NCBI GenBank assembly: GCA_014208095.1
Contig: JACHMT010000005.1
Location: 806,001-870,000 of the forward strand
Source: Actinospineispora eucalypti
GTDB taxonomy: Bacteria > Actinomycetota > Actinomycetes > Mycobacteriales > Pseudonocardiaceae
Direction: 5' to 3'
DNA: 64,000 nucleotides
Part shown: positions 46,547 through 54,501 of the stretch, piece after piece
How the letters are laid out: each line of letters begins with the position of its first letter
Position numbering within the stretch: the first letter of the stretch is position 1
Position numbers and translations under genes: made by a program
The notes under the pieces: model-generated
What the model saw: the letters and a program-made list of their open reading frames with translations, nothing else
Databases searched by the model: none
Told to the model about the DNA's origin: nothing

Positions 46547-47443
46547 TCAGCCGGGGTACACCGCCGTGCCGCGTTGTTTCGCGGCGAACGCCAGCTTTTC
46601 CGGGTTGACCACGGTGTGCACCGCCGCGATGCGCCCGTCGACGAACGCCGGCACGACCACCCCGCGCAGCTGGCCCCGGTCGAGCAGCAGGACCGCCGGG
46701 GCGCCGTTCACCTCGGCCGGCCGCACCTCGATCCCCGCCGCCTCCGGGTGGTGGCCGAGCGCGGCCAGGTAGCGCCCGACCTTGTCGAGACCGATGATCG
46801 GCCGGCGCGCGGCCTGGGTCTGGCCGCCGCCGTCCGCCCACGCGGTGACGTCGTCGGCGAGCAGCCGGGCCAGCCCGGCCACGTCCCCGTGCAGCGCGGC
46901 GGCCAGGAAGCGGTCCACCAACTGCCGCTGGCGTTCCCGGTCCACCTCGAACCGGGGCTGTTCGTCCAGGTGGGCGCGCGCCCTGCGGTACAGCTGGCGG
47001 GAGTTCGCCTCGCTGATGTCCAGGATCTCGGCGATCTCGCCGTGCCCGTGGTCGAACGCGGTGCGCAGCACGAACACCGCGCGCTCCGCCGGGCTGAGCC
47101 GCTCCAGCAGCATCAGCATGCCCAGGGACACCGACTCGCGCTGCACCACCGTGTCCAGCGGGCCGAGCGCGCCTTCCTCGGTGAGCACCGGCTCGGGCAG
47201 CCAGGGGCCGGCGTAGTGCTCCCGCCGGGCCCGCGCCGAGGTCAGCCGGTTCAGGCACAGGTTGGTGACCACCTTGGTCAGCCAGGCAGCGGGGGAGTGC
47301 GGCTCGGGGCTGCCGCTCCAGCGCAGGTAGGCGTCCTGCAGCACGTCCTCCGCCTCGCCGGTCTCGCCGAGCAGCCGGTAGGCCAGCCCGAACAGTCGCG
47401 AGCGGTTCGCCTCGAACGCATCCGTCCGGTTCCCCAGGTCCAC
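46547..47443 (-). CDS. ECF sigma factor with C-terminal SnoaL-like domain (ECF41/SigJ type)
   Basis: 298 residues. Sigma region 2 (AFEANRSRLFGLAYRLLGETGEAEDVLQDAYLRW; read as two parts of one helix bundle) and region 4 (LSPAERAVFVLRTAFDHGHGEIAEILDISEANSRQLYRRAR) are followed by a C-terminal NTF2-like domain (about 175-298) that in ECF41 proteins modulates activity in place of an anti-sigma factor. GTG start. ECF41 genes usually adjoin an oxidoreductase or decarboxylase target; here the next upstream gene is a decayed FAD oxidoreductase. Confidence 0.92.
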   Translation of the reverse strand: MDLGNRTDAFEANRSRLFGLAYRLLGETGEAEDVLQDAYLRWSGSPEPHSPAAWLTKVVTNLCLNRLTSARARREHYAGPWLPEPVLTEEGALGPLDTVVQRESVSLGMLMLLERLSPAERAVFVLRTAFDHGHGEIAEILDISEANSRQLYRRARAHLDEQPRFEVDRERQRQLVDRFLAAALHGDVAGLARLLADDVTAWADGGGQTQAARRPIIGLDKVGRYLAALGHHPEAAGIEVRPAEVNGAPAVLLLDRGQLRGVVVPAFVDGRIAAVHTVVNPEKLAFAAKQRGTAVYPG

Positions 47444-47456
47444 GGGGGCGATTCTG

Positions 47457-47986
47457 CTACGCGCGGGCCGCGAGCGCCCGGGCCACGGTGCGCGCGGTGG
47501 TTCGGCCGCTCCAACCGGTCAGCCCGCCGACCGGGTGGGCGCCGGACGCGGTGTGCCACAGCCGCTCGATGGGAGTGCGGTAACCGGCCAGGGAGGGCAC
47601 CGGCCGCCACGGTCCGAGCTGGGACAGGGACATGTCCGCGTGGTAGAGGCTGCCGCCGCTGGCCCGCTCCGCGTAGTCGTCGGGGGTGCGGACGTTGGGA
47701 GCCCCACGGGTCCGGCACCGCGAAGCGCAGCCCGTACCGGCGCAGGTCCAGCTCGTCCAGCACCGAGCGCTCGCTGTTGGTGAACACGGTGTCCAGCGCG
47801 GCGGTGTTCATCCGGAAGCCGGGGGGCACCCGGCACCGTCTCCTCGGTCGTGCACAGACCGCCGACCAGCGGCCGGGACTCCAGGACCAGCACGCGGTGC
47901 CCCGCGCGGGCCAGGTAGGCGGCGCAGGTCAGCCCGTTGTGGCCGGCGCCGATGACGATCGCGTCGTGGTGTTCGGGCGGTACTAC
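47457..47986 (-). pseudogene. phytoene-desaturase-like FAD oxidoreductase remnant
   Basis: Three pieces in three frames. Piece 1: [22 protein letters not shown] (the FAD-binding N-terminus) to [11 protein letters not shown] one-base insertion in a C6 run near 47828 shifts to piece 2: [20 protein letters not shown] to FAVPDPWG. Then about 300 or more residues are missing and piece 3, in a third frame, is the family C-terminus: [40 protein letters not shown] to the stop. No start codon is present at the N-terminus. Intact relatives have about 520 residues. Clearly non-functional. Confidence 0.88.
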
Positions 47987-48789
47987 CGCACCCCGGCGGA
48001 CTCGCGTTCGGTGCTCGGCCGAGGGGTGCCGTCCTCCTCGGCCTGCCGCTTGATGCCGGCGTGCATCAGGCCGGCCATGGTGATCACCCAGCCGACGAAC
48101 AGCAGCACCGGCAGGTAGAAGCCGACGATGCCGTTCCACGCGAACGGGCCGCTCTTGAAGAACACCGCGATGCCGCCGCCCGCGCCGCCGGCGCCCACCC
48201 AGAAGCTCAGGTAACCCGCCCAGCGCGGCCAGACCGGCCGGGGGCCGTCGTCGCTCAGCGCGGCGATCCCGACGCAGCACATCTGCAGTACGTAACCGGG
48301 GAAGACCATCACGAACATCAGCCAGCCCGCGTCGTGCAGCAGCCGGACGGCGGCCGGGTCCAGCTCGGGGCGGAACGTGGCGATGATCCAGAACATGCCG
48401 CAGAGCACGAAGAACACCTGGAGCAGGATCGCCCCGCCGAACTGCGCCAGCGCCAGCACCGGCGGCCGGCCCCGGTGCGCCCGCTCGATCCGGGCGATCT
48501 GGCCCGAGATCACCGCCCAGAACGGGATGAGCAGCACGGATGCGATCAGCGCGCCGATCTGGCCGACCCGGATCGCAGTGGTGTGCTCGGCGTAGAACGC
48601 GGCGGTCTGCGCGGCCGTCCAGGACGGCGGGGAGGGCGGGAGGAAACCGGCGACCGGCCAGAAGAACGCCCCGTAGACGACCAGGAAGACCGGGCCGGCC
48701 CAAACGCAGAGCAACTGGATCAGCGCCGAAGGCGCTGCCTGAGCACGCGCCCAGTTAGGCGCGTGCGGGTGACACGGGTTGTTCATCAC
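47983..48789 (-). CDS. multi-pass membrane protein of unknown function
   Basis: 268 residues with about six hydrophobic segments ([53 protein letters not shown] and others), an actinobacterial family without known role. GGGGGT sits just before the paired ATG ATG. Odd: residues about 7-24 ([17 protein letters not shown]) are coded by a double-hairpin repeat in antisense orientation, so the repeat is translated as the N-terminal tail. A start after the repeat would need a TTG without a ribosome site. Confidence 0.8.
   Translation of the reverse strand: MMNNPCHPHAPNWARAQAAPSALIQLLCVWAGPVFLVVYGAFFWPVAGFLPPSPPSWTAAQTAAFYAEHTTAIRVGQIGALIASVLLIPFWAVISGQIARIERAHRGRPPVLALAQFGGAILLQVFFVLCGMFWIIATFRPELDPAAVRLLHDAGWLMFVMVFPGYVLQMCCVGIAALSDDGPRPVWPRWAGYLSFWVGAGGAGGGIAVFFKSGPFAWNGIVGFYLPVLLFVGWVITMAGLMHAGIKRQAEEDGTPRPSTERESAGVR
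48722..48770 (+). repeat. stop-codon double-hairpin repeat, copy D (inside a coding N-terminus)
   Basis: AGCGCC-GAA-GGCGCT, then GCACGCGCC-CAGTTA-GGCGCGTGC (9-bp perfect stem) and GGG. The same element as copies A-C, but here no stop codon precedes it; it overlaps the first codons of the minus-strand membrane protein gene in the opposite orientation. Confidence 0.8.
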
Positions 48790-48865
48790 GACCCCCGGCG
48801 ACGCTGGACGGGACAGATAGTGATTGCTTACTTAATTTCGCAACCGTCCCACCGGGTGTCAAGGG

Positions 48866-49399
48866 TCAGCTGGTGAGCGGCTCCAGAAGGCGGTGCGGCT
48901 GCTCCAGCGCCCGGCTGATCGGGTCGGTGCGCGGGCGCCGGATTCCCGGCCCGGCGCGCAGCTCGATGTCCTCGGGGGGAATCCGCCGCGCGCATTTCGG
49001 GCAGGTGCCGGTCGGGTCCACCTCGGTGCCACATTCGGCATGCCGGAACACCCGGCGGCGGCCCTCGGCCGGGGTGGTGTGCCGTTCGCCCCACTGGGCC
49101 AGCGCGTACACCGCCGGCCACAGGTCGCGGCCCTTGTCGGTGAGCAGGTACTCCTCGCGCGGCGGGCTGAGCTGGTAGCGGTGCTTGGTGAGGATGCCGT
49201 GCTCGACCAGCAGGGCGAGGCGGTCGGCCAGCACCGCGCGGGGGAGATCCAGGTGAACCAGGAAGTCGTTGTACCGGCGCACGCCGAAGAAGGCGTCCCG
49301 GATGATCAGCAGGCTCCACCGCTCGCCGACGAGCTCCAGCGTCCGGGCCAGTGAGCAGTCCTGGCCCGCGTAGTCACGTGACGCACCCATGTGACCCAT
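48866..49399 (-). CDS. HxlR-family transcriptional regulator
   Basis: 177 residues. The winged helix is clear (CSLARTLELVGERWSLLII, RRYNDFLVHLDLPRAVLADRL, LTDKGRDLWPAVYALAQWG). After it comes a Cys-containing tail (AECGTEVDPTGTCPKCARR) that may bind zinc. Two ATG codons (49399, 49390) are possible; neither has a good ribosome site. Divergent from an MFS exporter, with two inverted repeats of the form GTTCG-N5-CGAAC in between. Confidence 0.9.
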   Translation of the reverse strand: MGHMGASRDYAGQDCSLARTLELVGERWSLLIIRDAFFGVRRYNDFLVHLDLPRAVLADRLALLVEHGILTKHRYQLSPPREEYLLTDKGRDLWPAVYALAQWGERHTTPAEGRRRVFRHAECGTEVDPTGTCPKCARRIPPEDIELRAGPGIRRPRTDPISRALEQPHRLLEPLTS

Positions 49400-49412
49400 T
49401 CTACCAATAGTC

Positions 49413-49465
49413 GGTTCGTTTTCCGAACTTACACTGCTAGAGTCGGGTCGATTCGTTTTATGAAC
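49413..49465. promoter_or_regulatory. two HxlR-type operators, 37 bp apart
   Basis: Site 1 GGTTCGTTTTCCGAAC (49413-49428) and site 2 GATTCGTTTTATGAAC (49450-49465) share TTCGTTTT and GAAC; site 1 is a GTTCG-N5-CGAAC inverted repeat. They fill the gap between the HxlR gene and the MFS gene, so the regulator probably controls both. Confidence 0.68.
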
Positions 49466-49478
49466 CAAGAGGGGTGTC

Positions 49479-50849
49479 ATGAGCGCGGTTGTCGGAGAGG
49501 CGGCGGAGGTGAGCGCGCCGGCGCGCACCACGCTGGGCATAGTTGTCCTGGGCACGCTGCTGGTGCTGATGAACTACACGGCACCGATCGGCACGTTGCC
49601 GGCCACCGCCACCGCGCTGGGGGCCGGCATCACCGGCCAGGTGTGGATCCTGGGCGGCATCAACCTGGGGCTGTCCGCCTCGCTGCTGCTCGCCGGGCGG
49701 CTGGCCGACCGCTACGGGCTGCGCCGGGTGTTCCTGGCCGGCGGCCTCGGGTTCGCGCTGACCACCGCGGGCTGCGCGGTGGCGCCCGGGGTGGGCGCGT
49801 TCGTGGCCGCCCGCACCGCCCAGGGGCTGGCCAGCGCGGCGCTGCTCGCGGCCGGCCTCGGGCTGATCGGCCAGGCCTTCCCGGGCGGTCCCCGGCGCGC
49901 CTGGGCGACCGGGTTGTGGGGCGCGGCGCTGGGGGCGGGCATCACGCTGGGGCCGTTGTTCGCGGCCGGGCTGGGACTGCTCGGCGGCTGGTGGCTGGCC
50001 TACGCGGTACTCACCGCGGCCGCCCTGGCACTGGCCGCGGCCTCCCGGCGGCTGCCCGCCGACGCGCCGGTGCAACGGCGGGCGGAGGGCCTGGACGTGC
50101 TCGGCGCGCTCGCCCTCAGCGGAGCCATCGCCTGCCTGGTCGCCGCGCTCACCGGGGGGCGCACCGGTTGGACCCAGCCGGGCGTGCTGGCCTGCTTGGT
50201 CGGCTTCCTCGGCCTGCTGGCCCTGTTCGGTATCCGGCAGCGCCGGGCCCGGCACCCGATCGTGCGCCCCGGGCTGTTCCGCGCGCCGCTGCTGCGGGCG
50301 GCGACGGTCGGTGCGCTGTTCACCGGGCTCTCGGTGATCGGCTTCATGTCCTACCTGCCCACCGTGCTGCAACGCGGGCACGGCTACGGCGCGCTGGCCA
50401 GCGCCGGCATCGTGGCCGTGTGGTCCGGGGTCTCCGTGCTGACCGCGCTGCTGGCCCGCCGGCTGCCCGCCGGGTTCGGCGGCCAGGCGCAGCTGGCGGT
50501 CGGGCTGGGGCTGTGCGGGGTGGGTGTGGTGGCCGGCTACGGGCTGGCGGCCGGGACCTACCCGCTGCCCCGGTTGCTCCTGGGGCTGGCCGTGGCCGGG
50601 GCGGGCAGCGGACTGGTCAATGCGGCGCTGGCCCGGCTGGCCGTGCAGAGCGTGCCGGCCGAGCTGGCCGGCACCGGGTCCGGGGTGAACAACACCGCGC
50701 GCTACCTGGGTTCGGCGGTCGGCGTCACGGCGGCCGTGGTGGTCTCCGCCTGGCTGGACGCCGACGCGGCGCTGCTGCTCGCCGGCGCGCTGTCCCTGCT
50801 CGGCGGTTTGTGGGTGGCCCTGGTCCGGGAGCGCCGGTGCTTGAGCTGA
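49479..50849 (+). CDS. DHA2-like MFS exporter under HxlR control
   Basis: 456 residues with about 14 hydrophobic segments; motif A is AGRLADRYGLRRVFLAGG and the C-terminal half has SGVNNTARYLGSAVGVT, typical of the drug-resistance group. GAGGGG lies 7-8 nt before the ATG. Its place beside a divergent HxlR gene with twin operators suggests induction by an electrophile or antibiotic. Cargo unknown. The stop is followed 29 nt later by a dispersed repeat arm. Confidence 0.92.
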   Translation: MSAVVGEAAEVSAPARTTLGIVVLGTLLVLMNYTAPIGTLPATATALGAGITGQVWILGGINLGLSASLLLAGRLADRYGLRRVFLAGGLGFALTTAGCAVAPGVGAFVAARTAQGLASAALLAAGLGLIGQAFPGGPRRAWATGLWGAALGAGITLGPLFAAGLGLLGGWWLAYAVLTAAALALAAASRRLPADAPVQRRAEGLDVLGALALSGAIACLVAALTGGRTGWTQPGVLACLVGFLGLLALFGIRQRRARHPIVRPGLFRAPLLRAATVGALFTGLSVIGFMSYLPTVLQRGHGYGALASAGIVAVWSGVSVLTALLARRLPAGFGGQAQLAVGLGLCGVGVVAGYGLAAGTYPLPRLLLGLAVAGAGSGLVNAALARLAVQSVPAELAGTGSGVNNTARYLGSAVGVTAAVVVSAWLDADAALLLAGALSLLGGLWVALVRERRCLS

Positions 50850-51225
50850 TTGCCGACCCGCGGCTTGGGCGGTGGCTGGGTTCTAAAGATGGCTTGGACG
50901 GCGCGGCGTGGCTGGTCTCCCGCGGTTCGGCGCCGCCTGTGACGTTTCGTCGGCGGTGAGTCGCCGGCTTGGGTTACGGTGCGTGACGGCTTGGCGGGGG
51001 TTCGGGCTCGCTCTGTTCATCGAGAGCAAGGTGAGTCCGGTTCGATCATGACCTGGACCGGACTGGTGTTGCACTCGATGGAATGGCGCCCCGAGTCGGC
51101 CTCCCGGCTGCCCACCGTCGCTACAGAAAGTAACCAGAGGCGCGCCGTCGAGCCCGGGACGCGCGGCCGGCGACTGAGGCCGCGGCAGACCAGCCAAGCC
51201 CGACCGTCCAAGCCGTCTGTAGAAC
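50850..51225. mobile_element. MITE-like inverted-repeat unit, about 347 bp (50879-51225)
   Basis: Left arm 50879-50925 and right arm 51180-51225 are inverted copies of one sequence (GGTTCTAAAGATGGC, TTGGACGGCGCGG, GGCTGGTCTCCCGCGG in the left arm; the right arm shares most of it). The right arm starts immediately after the stop codon of the gene at 51226. The 254-bp centre has no gene but contains a long stem AGTCCGGT...ACCGGACT. Nearly the same length as the unit at 63473-63815. No clear target-site duplication. Confidence 0.7.
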
Positions 51226-52254
51226 TCAACCACCCGCATGCAGCGCGTGGACGAAGTCGGTCCAGGCGCCGATCTGGGAGTCGCCCCAGCCGGTTCGGCC
51301 TTCGTGGGTCCAGCGGGTCAGGCCGATCACCAGGAACGCGTTCGACCAGGCGCTCCAGTTGTTGCTGGCCACCACGTCGCCGTCGAGGGTGTACTCCCGG
51401 CCCTGGGTGTCGGTCATGGTCACCCGGTGCGCGGTGGGGTAGCCGGTGCTCCGGTCCCACCTGGTGCGCACCGAGGCGGAGGTGAGGCCGAGCAGCTCGC
51501 CGTCGCGCCAGATCCAGCCCCGGTTGGTGGCCTCGGGGAGTGAGTCGTCCACCGGGTAGATGTCCCGCCAGATCGGGCCGTCGCTGGGGCGCTCCATGCC
51601 CATCAGGTGGAAGGCGAAGTCGTCGTCCACCACCCCGGTCAGCCAGTGCACCGGCGGGATGGCGCGCGGGTCCTCGGTGCGGTTCTCGCCCCAGGACCGG
51701 TCGCGCACGGTGTAGCCGTCGATCACGTGCCGCTCGCCGCGCAGGCTGACCCAGCCGCGGGTGCGCATCGCCTGGTCGAAGTGCCGGTTGCTGGGCAGCA
51801 CGGCCGGCGGCATGATCGCGGTGAGGGTGACCTCGAAGGCGTTGCCCCGCGCCGCGTCCTCGTAGCCGATGCGCAGCTCGCGCAGGGGTTCCACCAGCTC
51901 GACGTGGTAGCCGTTGGCCAGCTGGAACTTGTCCAGGTCGCCGTCGCGCAGCGGGGTGTCGGGCATGAACTGGCGCATGTCGAACAGCTCGCTGGCCAGC
52001 GCGTTCGGCTTCACCCCCCGCCAGGCCCACACGCCGCCGGTGAGCAGCCGCAGGTTGGGGTGCGCCCACAGGTAGCAGAGCGAGTGCAGACCGGCCGAGG
52101 GCACGCTGAACCCGAGGAACTGGGTCTCGGTGAGGTCCGGGTCGGTGAGCGTGCGGTTCAGCTCCCGGTGCAGCAGCTCGTCCTCGGCGGTGCAGCTGCC
52201 GAAGCCCGCCTTCTGCGGGTTCATGAAGAAGGACGTGTTGGTATCGGAACTCAA
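51226..52254 (-). CDS. AttH/CrtC-like (DUF7064/7065-type) protein, function unknown
   Basis: 342 residues, mostly beta-strand, no signal peptide. The motif GYTVRDRSWGENR near residue 175 recalls the RDxSWG signature of the carotenoid-hydratase/AttH lipocalin-like fold. Family members act on lipophilic substrates, but the reaction here is unknown. The start is a TTG whose TTGA overlaps the stop of the PEP-utilising gene, with GGTGGAG 5 nt before it; an ATG ten codons later lacks a ribosome site. Strict coupling implies the two proteins work together. Confidence 0.75.
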   Translation of the reverse strand: MSSDTNTSFFMNPQKAGFGSCTAEDELLHRELNRTLTDPDLTETQFLGFSVPSAGLHSLCYLWAHPNLRLLTGGVWAWRGVKPNALASELFDMRQFMPDTPLRDGDLDKFQLANGYHVELVEPLRELRIGYEDAARGNAFEVTLTAIMPPAVLPSNRHFDQAMRTRGWVSLRGERHVIDGYTVRDRSWGENRTEDPRAIPPVHWLTGVVDDDFAFHLMGMERPSDGPIWRDIYPVDDSLPEATNRGWIWRDGELLGLTSASVRTRWDRSTGYPTAHRVTMTDTQGREYTLDGDVVASNNWSAWSNAFLVIGLTRWTHEGRTGWGDSQIGAWTDFVHALHAGG

Positions 52255-53840
52255 AGGATCTCCACCTTGCCCTGGTCGCCGTCCACTCGGATGCGCTGGC
52301 CGTCGCGGATGCGCCGGCTGCCGTCGTTGGTGCCGCACACGCAGGGCAGGCCCAGCTCGCGGGCCACGATCGGGCCGTGCGAGAGCATGCCGCCGTGGTC
52401 GGTGACCACCCCGCCGGCCACCAGGAACAGCGACACCCAGCTGGGGTCGGTGGTCTCGCAGACCAGGATGTCCCCGTCGTCCAGGTCGGTGGTCGCCGGA
52501 TCGCGCACCACCCTGGCCCGCCCCTCGGCCACCCCGCCGCTCGCCGCCAGCCCGGTGATGACCTGTTGCTCGCCGGCCTCCGGAACCGTGTGCTCGGCGA
52601 CCTTGGTCGGCACCGGCACCCCGACCCACGAGCTGGGCAGCCGCAGGTCCAGCCGCTCCTGGTAGCGGGCGCGGCGCTCGGCGACCAGGTCCCGGTGGTC
52701 GCCGTCGGGCCGGCCCGTCAGCTGCTGGTAGCTGAGGTGGAAGACGTCGCCCGGCTCGGCGAGCACGCCGCGGGCGGTGAGGTGGTCGCCGGCCCGGCGG
52801 GCGGCGGCCCTGGCCACGTCGAAGGCCAGCAGGTAGCCGGCCTTGCCCTGCTCGCGCAGCGCCAGGAAGCGGGCCGTCGCGTTGGTCAGTGCGGTGATCG
52901 CCCGGCCGCGCAGGCGGCCGGTGCGCGCGGCCAGCTCGGCGGCCGCCTCCCGCCGGATGCGCAGCTGCTCGGCGCTGCGCTGGCGCGGAGCGCGCGGGCT
53001 GTCCTCGGTGATCTTCCGCAGGTCGGCCAGCCGGGCCAGGATCGGTGACGGGTCCTCCCGCCAGCAGATACCGGACAGCTGGCCCTCGTTCGGGCCGTGG
53101 TAGCCGTGCCGGTCCAGAAACTCGGAGAGGGGGAGCCGCTCGTGCGCCAGCAGCCACAGGTCGTTGGCCACCTCGTTCTCGTCCGAGCCGACCCCGGAGA
53201 GCAGCCGTGCCTCCAGCCCGGCCAGGTCGTACCGCGCCAGCGTGGCGGCCAGCCGGTCGGCCAGCCCGGAGCTGACGAAGGCCACCACCATGTGCAGCTC
53301 CATGATGTCCTCGAACCGGCGGCGGGCGTCGGCGAGCAGGCGCAGCGCGGTCGGCTCGTCCGCGTCCGGCAGCACCCGCAGCTGGGCCAGCCGCCAGCGG
53401 CGCAGGTCGGCGAACATCGCGTCGTGCCGGCGGGGCAGCGTGGCGATCGCGTACGGCGCCTTGGCGGCGATCGCCGGGTACCGGTGGTAGACGTTGTGGT
53501 TCACCGTCTCCGGCCGCACGTAGCCGAACAGCTGCTGCTCCACCGCGCTGGCCGAGGTGCCGGGGATGAGCCCGGCGACGTCCCGGAACTGGTCGATGTT
53601 GGTGGCCGCCCGCCCGGCGAACGCGGTGAAGAACTGGTCCTCGATGCGCTCCCGGGTCCCAACCTGGGCCGAGGTGTACACGCCGAGCCGGTGGAACATG
53701 GTGCGCACCGCGCGGTCCGTCGGCTCGTGGATGAAGGTGAACCCCAGCGTGGTGAACACGCCGGGGAAGGCCTCGGCTACGTTGCCGGTCGTCCACGTCA
53801 CCCCAGGCTCGCAGGTGTCGTGATCGAGAAGATCGGACAT
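52251..53840 (-). CDS. PEP-utilising protein without ATP-grasp domain
   Basis: 529 residues. The C-terminal swivelling phosphohistidine domain is clear: VVTDHGGMLSHGPIVAREL with the catalytic His at about 488, GLPCVCGT following. The first 400 residues resemble the middle, substrate-binding part of rifampin phosphotransferase and PEP synthase relatives (ENEVANDLWLLAHERLPL, GYHGPNEGQLSGICW, Arg-rich helices at about 290-330). The ATP-grasp domain that normally loads the His is absent here and next door. ATG with GGGGAG 10-12 nt upstream. First gene of a coupled pair. Confidence 0.82.
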   Translation of the reverse strand: MSDLLDHDTCEPGVTWTTGNVAEAFPGVFTTLGFTFIHEPTDRAVRTMFHRLGVYTSAQVGTRERIEDQFFTAFAGRAATNIDQFRDVAGLIPGTSASAVEQQLFGYVRPETVNHNVYHRYPAIAAKAPYAIATLPRRHDAMFADLRRWRLAQLRVLPDADEPTALRLLADARRRFEDIMELHMVVAFVSSGLADRLAATLARYDLAGLEARLLSGVGSDENEVANDLWLLAHERLPLSEFLDRHGYHGPNEGQLSGICWREDPSPILARLADLRKITEDSPRAPRQRSAEQLRIRREAAAELAARTGRLRGRAITALTNATARFLALREQGKAGYLLAFDVARAAARRAGDHLTARGVLAEPGDVFHLSYQQLTGRPDGDHRDLVAERRARYQERLDLRLPSSWVGVPVPTKVAEHTVPEAGEQQVITGLAASGGVAEGRARVVRDPATTDLDDGDILVCETTDPSWVSLFLVAGGVVTDHGGMLSHGPIVARELGLPCVCGTNDGSRRIRDGQRIRVDGDQGKVEIL

Positions 53841-53909
53841 GGCGTGGCTGCTCCCCGTTGAGTGTGGAGAAGCAAATCTAATGACGTATGGTTTCACTGG
53901 CAAGTTTAG

Positions 53910-53925
53910 TTTACGCTAGCGTCAA
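53910..53925. promoter_or_regulatory. palindromic operator candidate in a divergent promoter region
   Basis: TTTACGCTAGCGTCAA: the core ACGCTAGCGT (53913-53922) is a perfect 10-bp palindrome and the full site pairs at 14 of 16 positions. On the minus strand it includes TTGACG, a possible -35. A partial copy, TGACGCTAGC, begins at the start codon of the plus-strand gene (53969). No TetR-type gene is adjacent, so the regulator is elsewhere. Confidence 0.55.
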
Positions 53926-53967
53926 TAAGCGGTACGCCTCCTTCCAGTGGTTGATGAGGAGTGAGCA

Positions 53968-54501
53968 ATGACGCTAGCCGCGAGTTTCACCGGGACGGAG
54001 ACCACGATCCGGGTGTTCGAAGCCGTCAGCGTGGTGCTCTACCTCGCCGCGCTGGTCTGGGTGATCAAGCTCCGCCGGCCGCTCTACCTCGGCGCCTTCG
54101 TGGGAGCCACGCTGGTCTGGGCCTACGACTGGGCGTACACCACGAACGGCTTCTTCCACGCCACGTTCAACGAGCACCTGGTCCCCATCCCGGGCACCGA
54201 CAACCAGGGCGTGTTCGAGCCGCTGGCCATCCCGATGAACTACGCGCTCGGCTTCGCCCTGCCGGCCATCCTGTGGGCGCGCAACGACGCCGCGCTGCGC
54301 CGGCGGTTCGGCGCCTGGCGGCACCTGCTGATCCTGGCCGCCGGCGCGGTCGGCGTGGGCATCTACGAGATCCCGGTGGTGCACGTGCTGGGCATCTGGA
54401 CCTACCACCAGCGGCCGGAGTTCATGGTCCTCGGCTTCCCCTGGTCCAACTTCTGGTTCGCCGCCGGCCTGCTGGGCGGCTCGGCGATCCTGCTGGCCTA
54501 G
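53968..54501 (+). CDS. membrane protein, N-terminal part of a gene split by an in-frame TAG
   Basis: 177 residues with about five hydrophobic segments (VVLYLAALVWVIKL, GAFVGATLVWAYDWAY, LGFALPAILWA, LLILAAGAVGVGIYEIP, FWFAAGLLGGSAILLA). The TAG at 54499-54501 comes at the end of the last helix and the same frame continues as the next entry without a gap. Relatives I recall are single proteins of about 270 residues. Divergent from the PEP-utilising gene with a shared operator candidate. Function unknown. Confidence 0.78.
   Translation: MTLAASFTGTETTIRVFEAVSVVLYLAALVWVIKLRRPLYLGAFVGATLVWAYDWAYTTNGFFHATFNEHLVPIPGTDNQGVFEPLAIPMNYALGFALPAILWARNDAALRRRFGAWRHLLILAAGAVGVGIYEIPVVHVLGIWTYHQRPEFMVLGFPWSNFWFAAGLLGGSAILLA

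Noticed and set aside
47983-48703. A longer oxidoreductase frame extending upstream through the membrane protein gene
   Set aside because: The extension is a shadow of the membrane protein; recognisable oxidoreductase sequence begins only near 47980.
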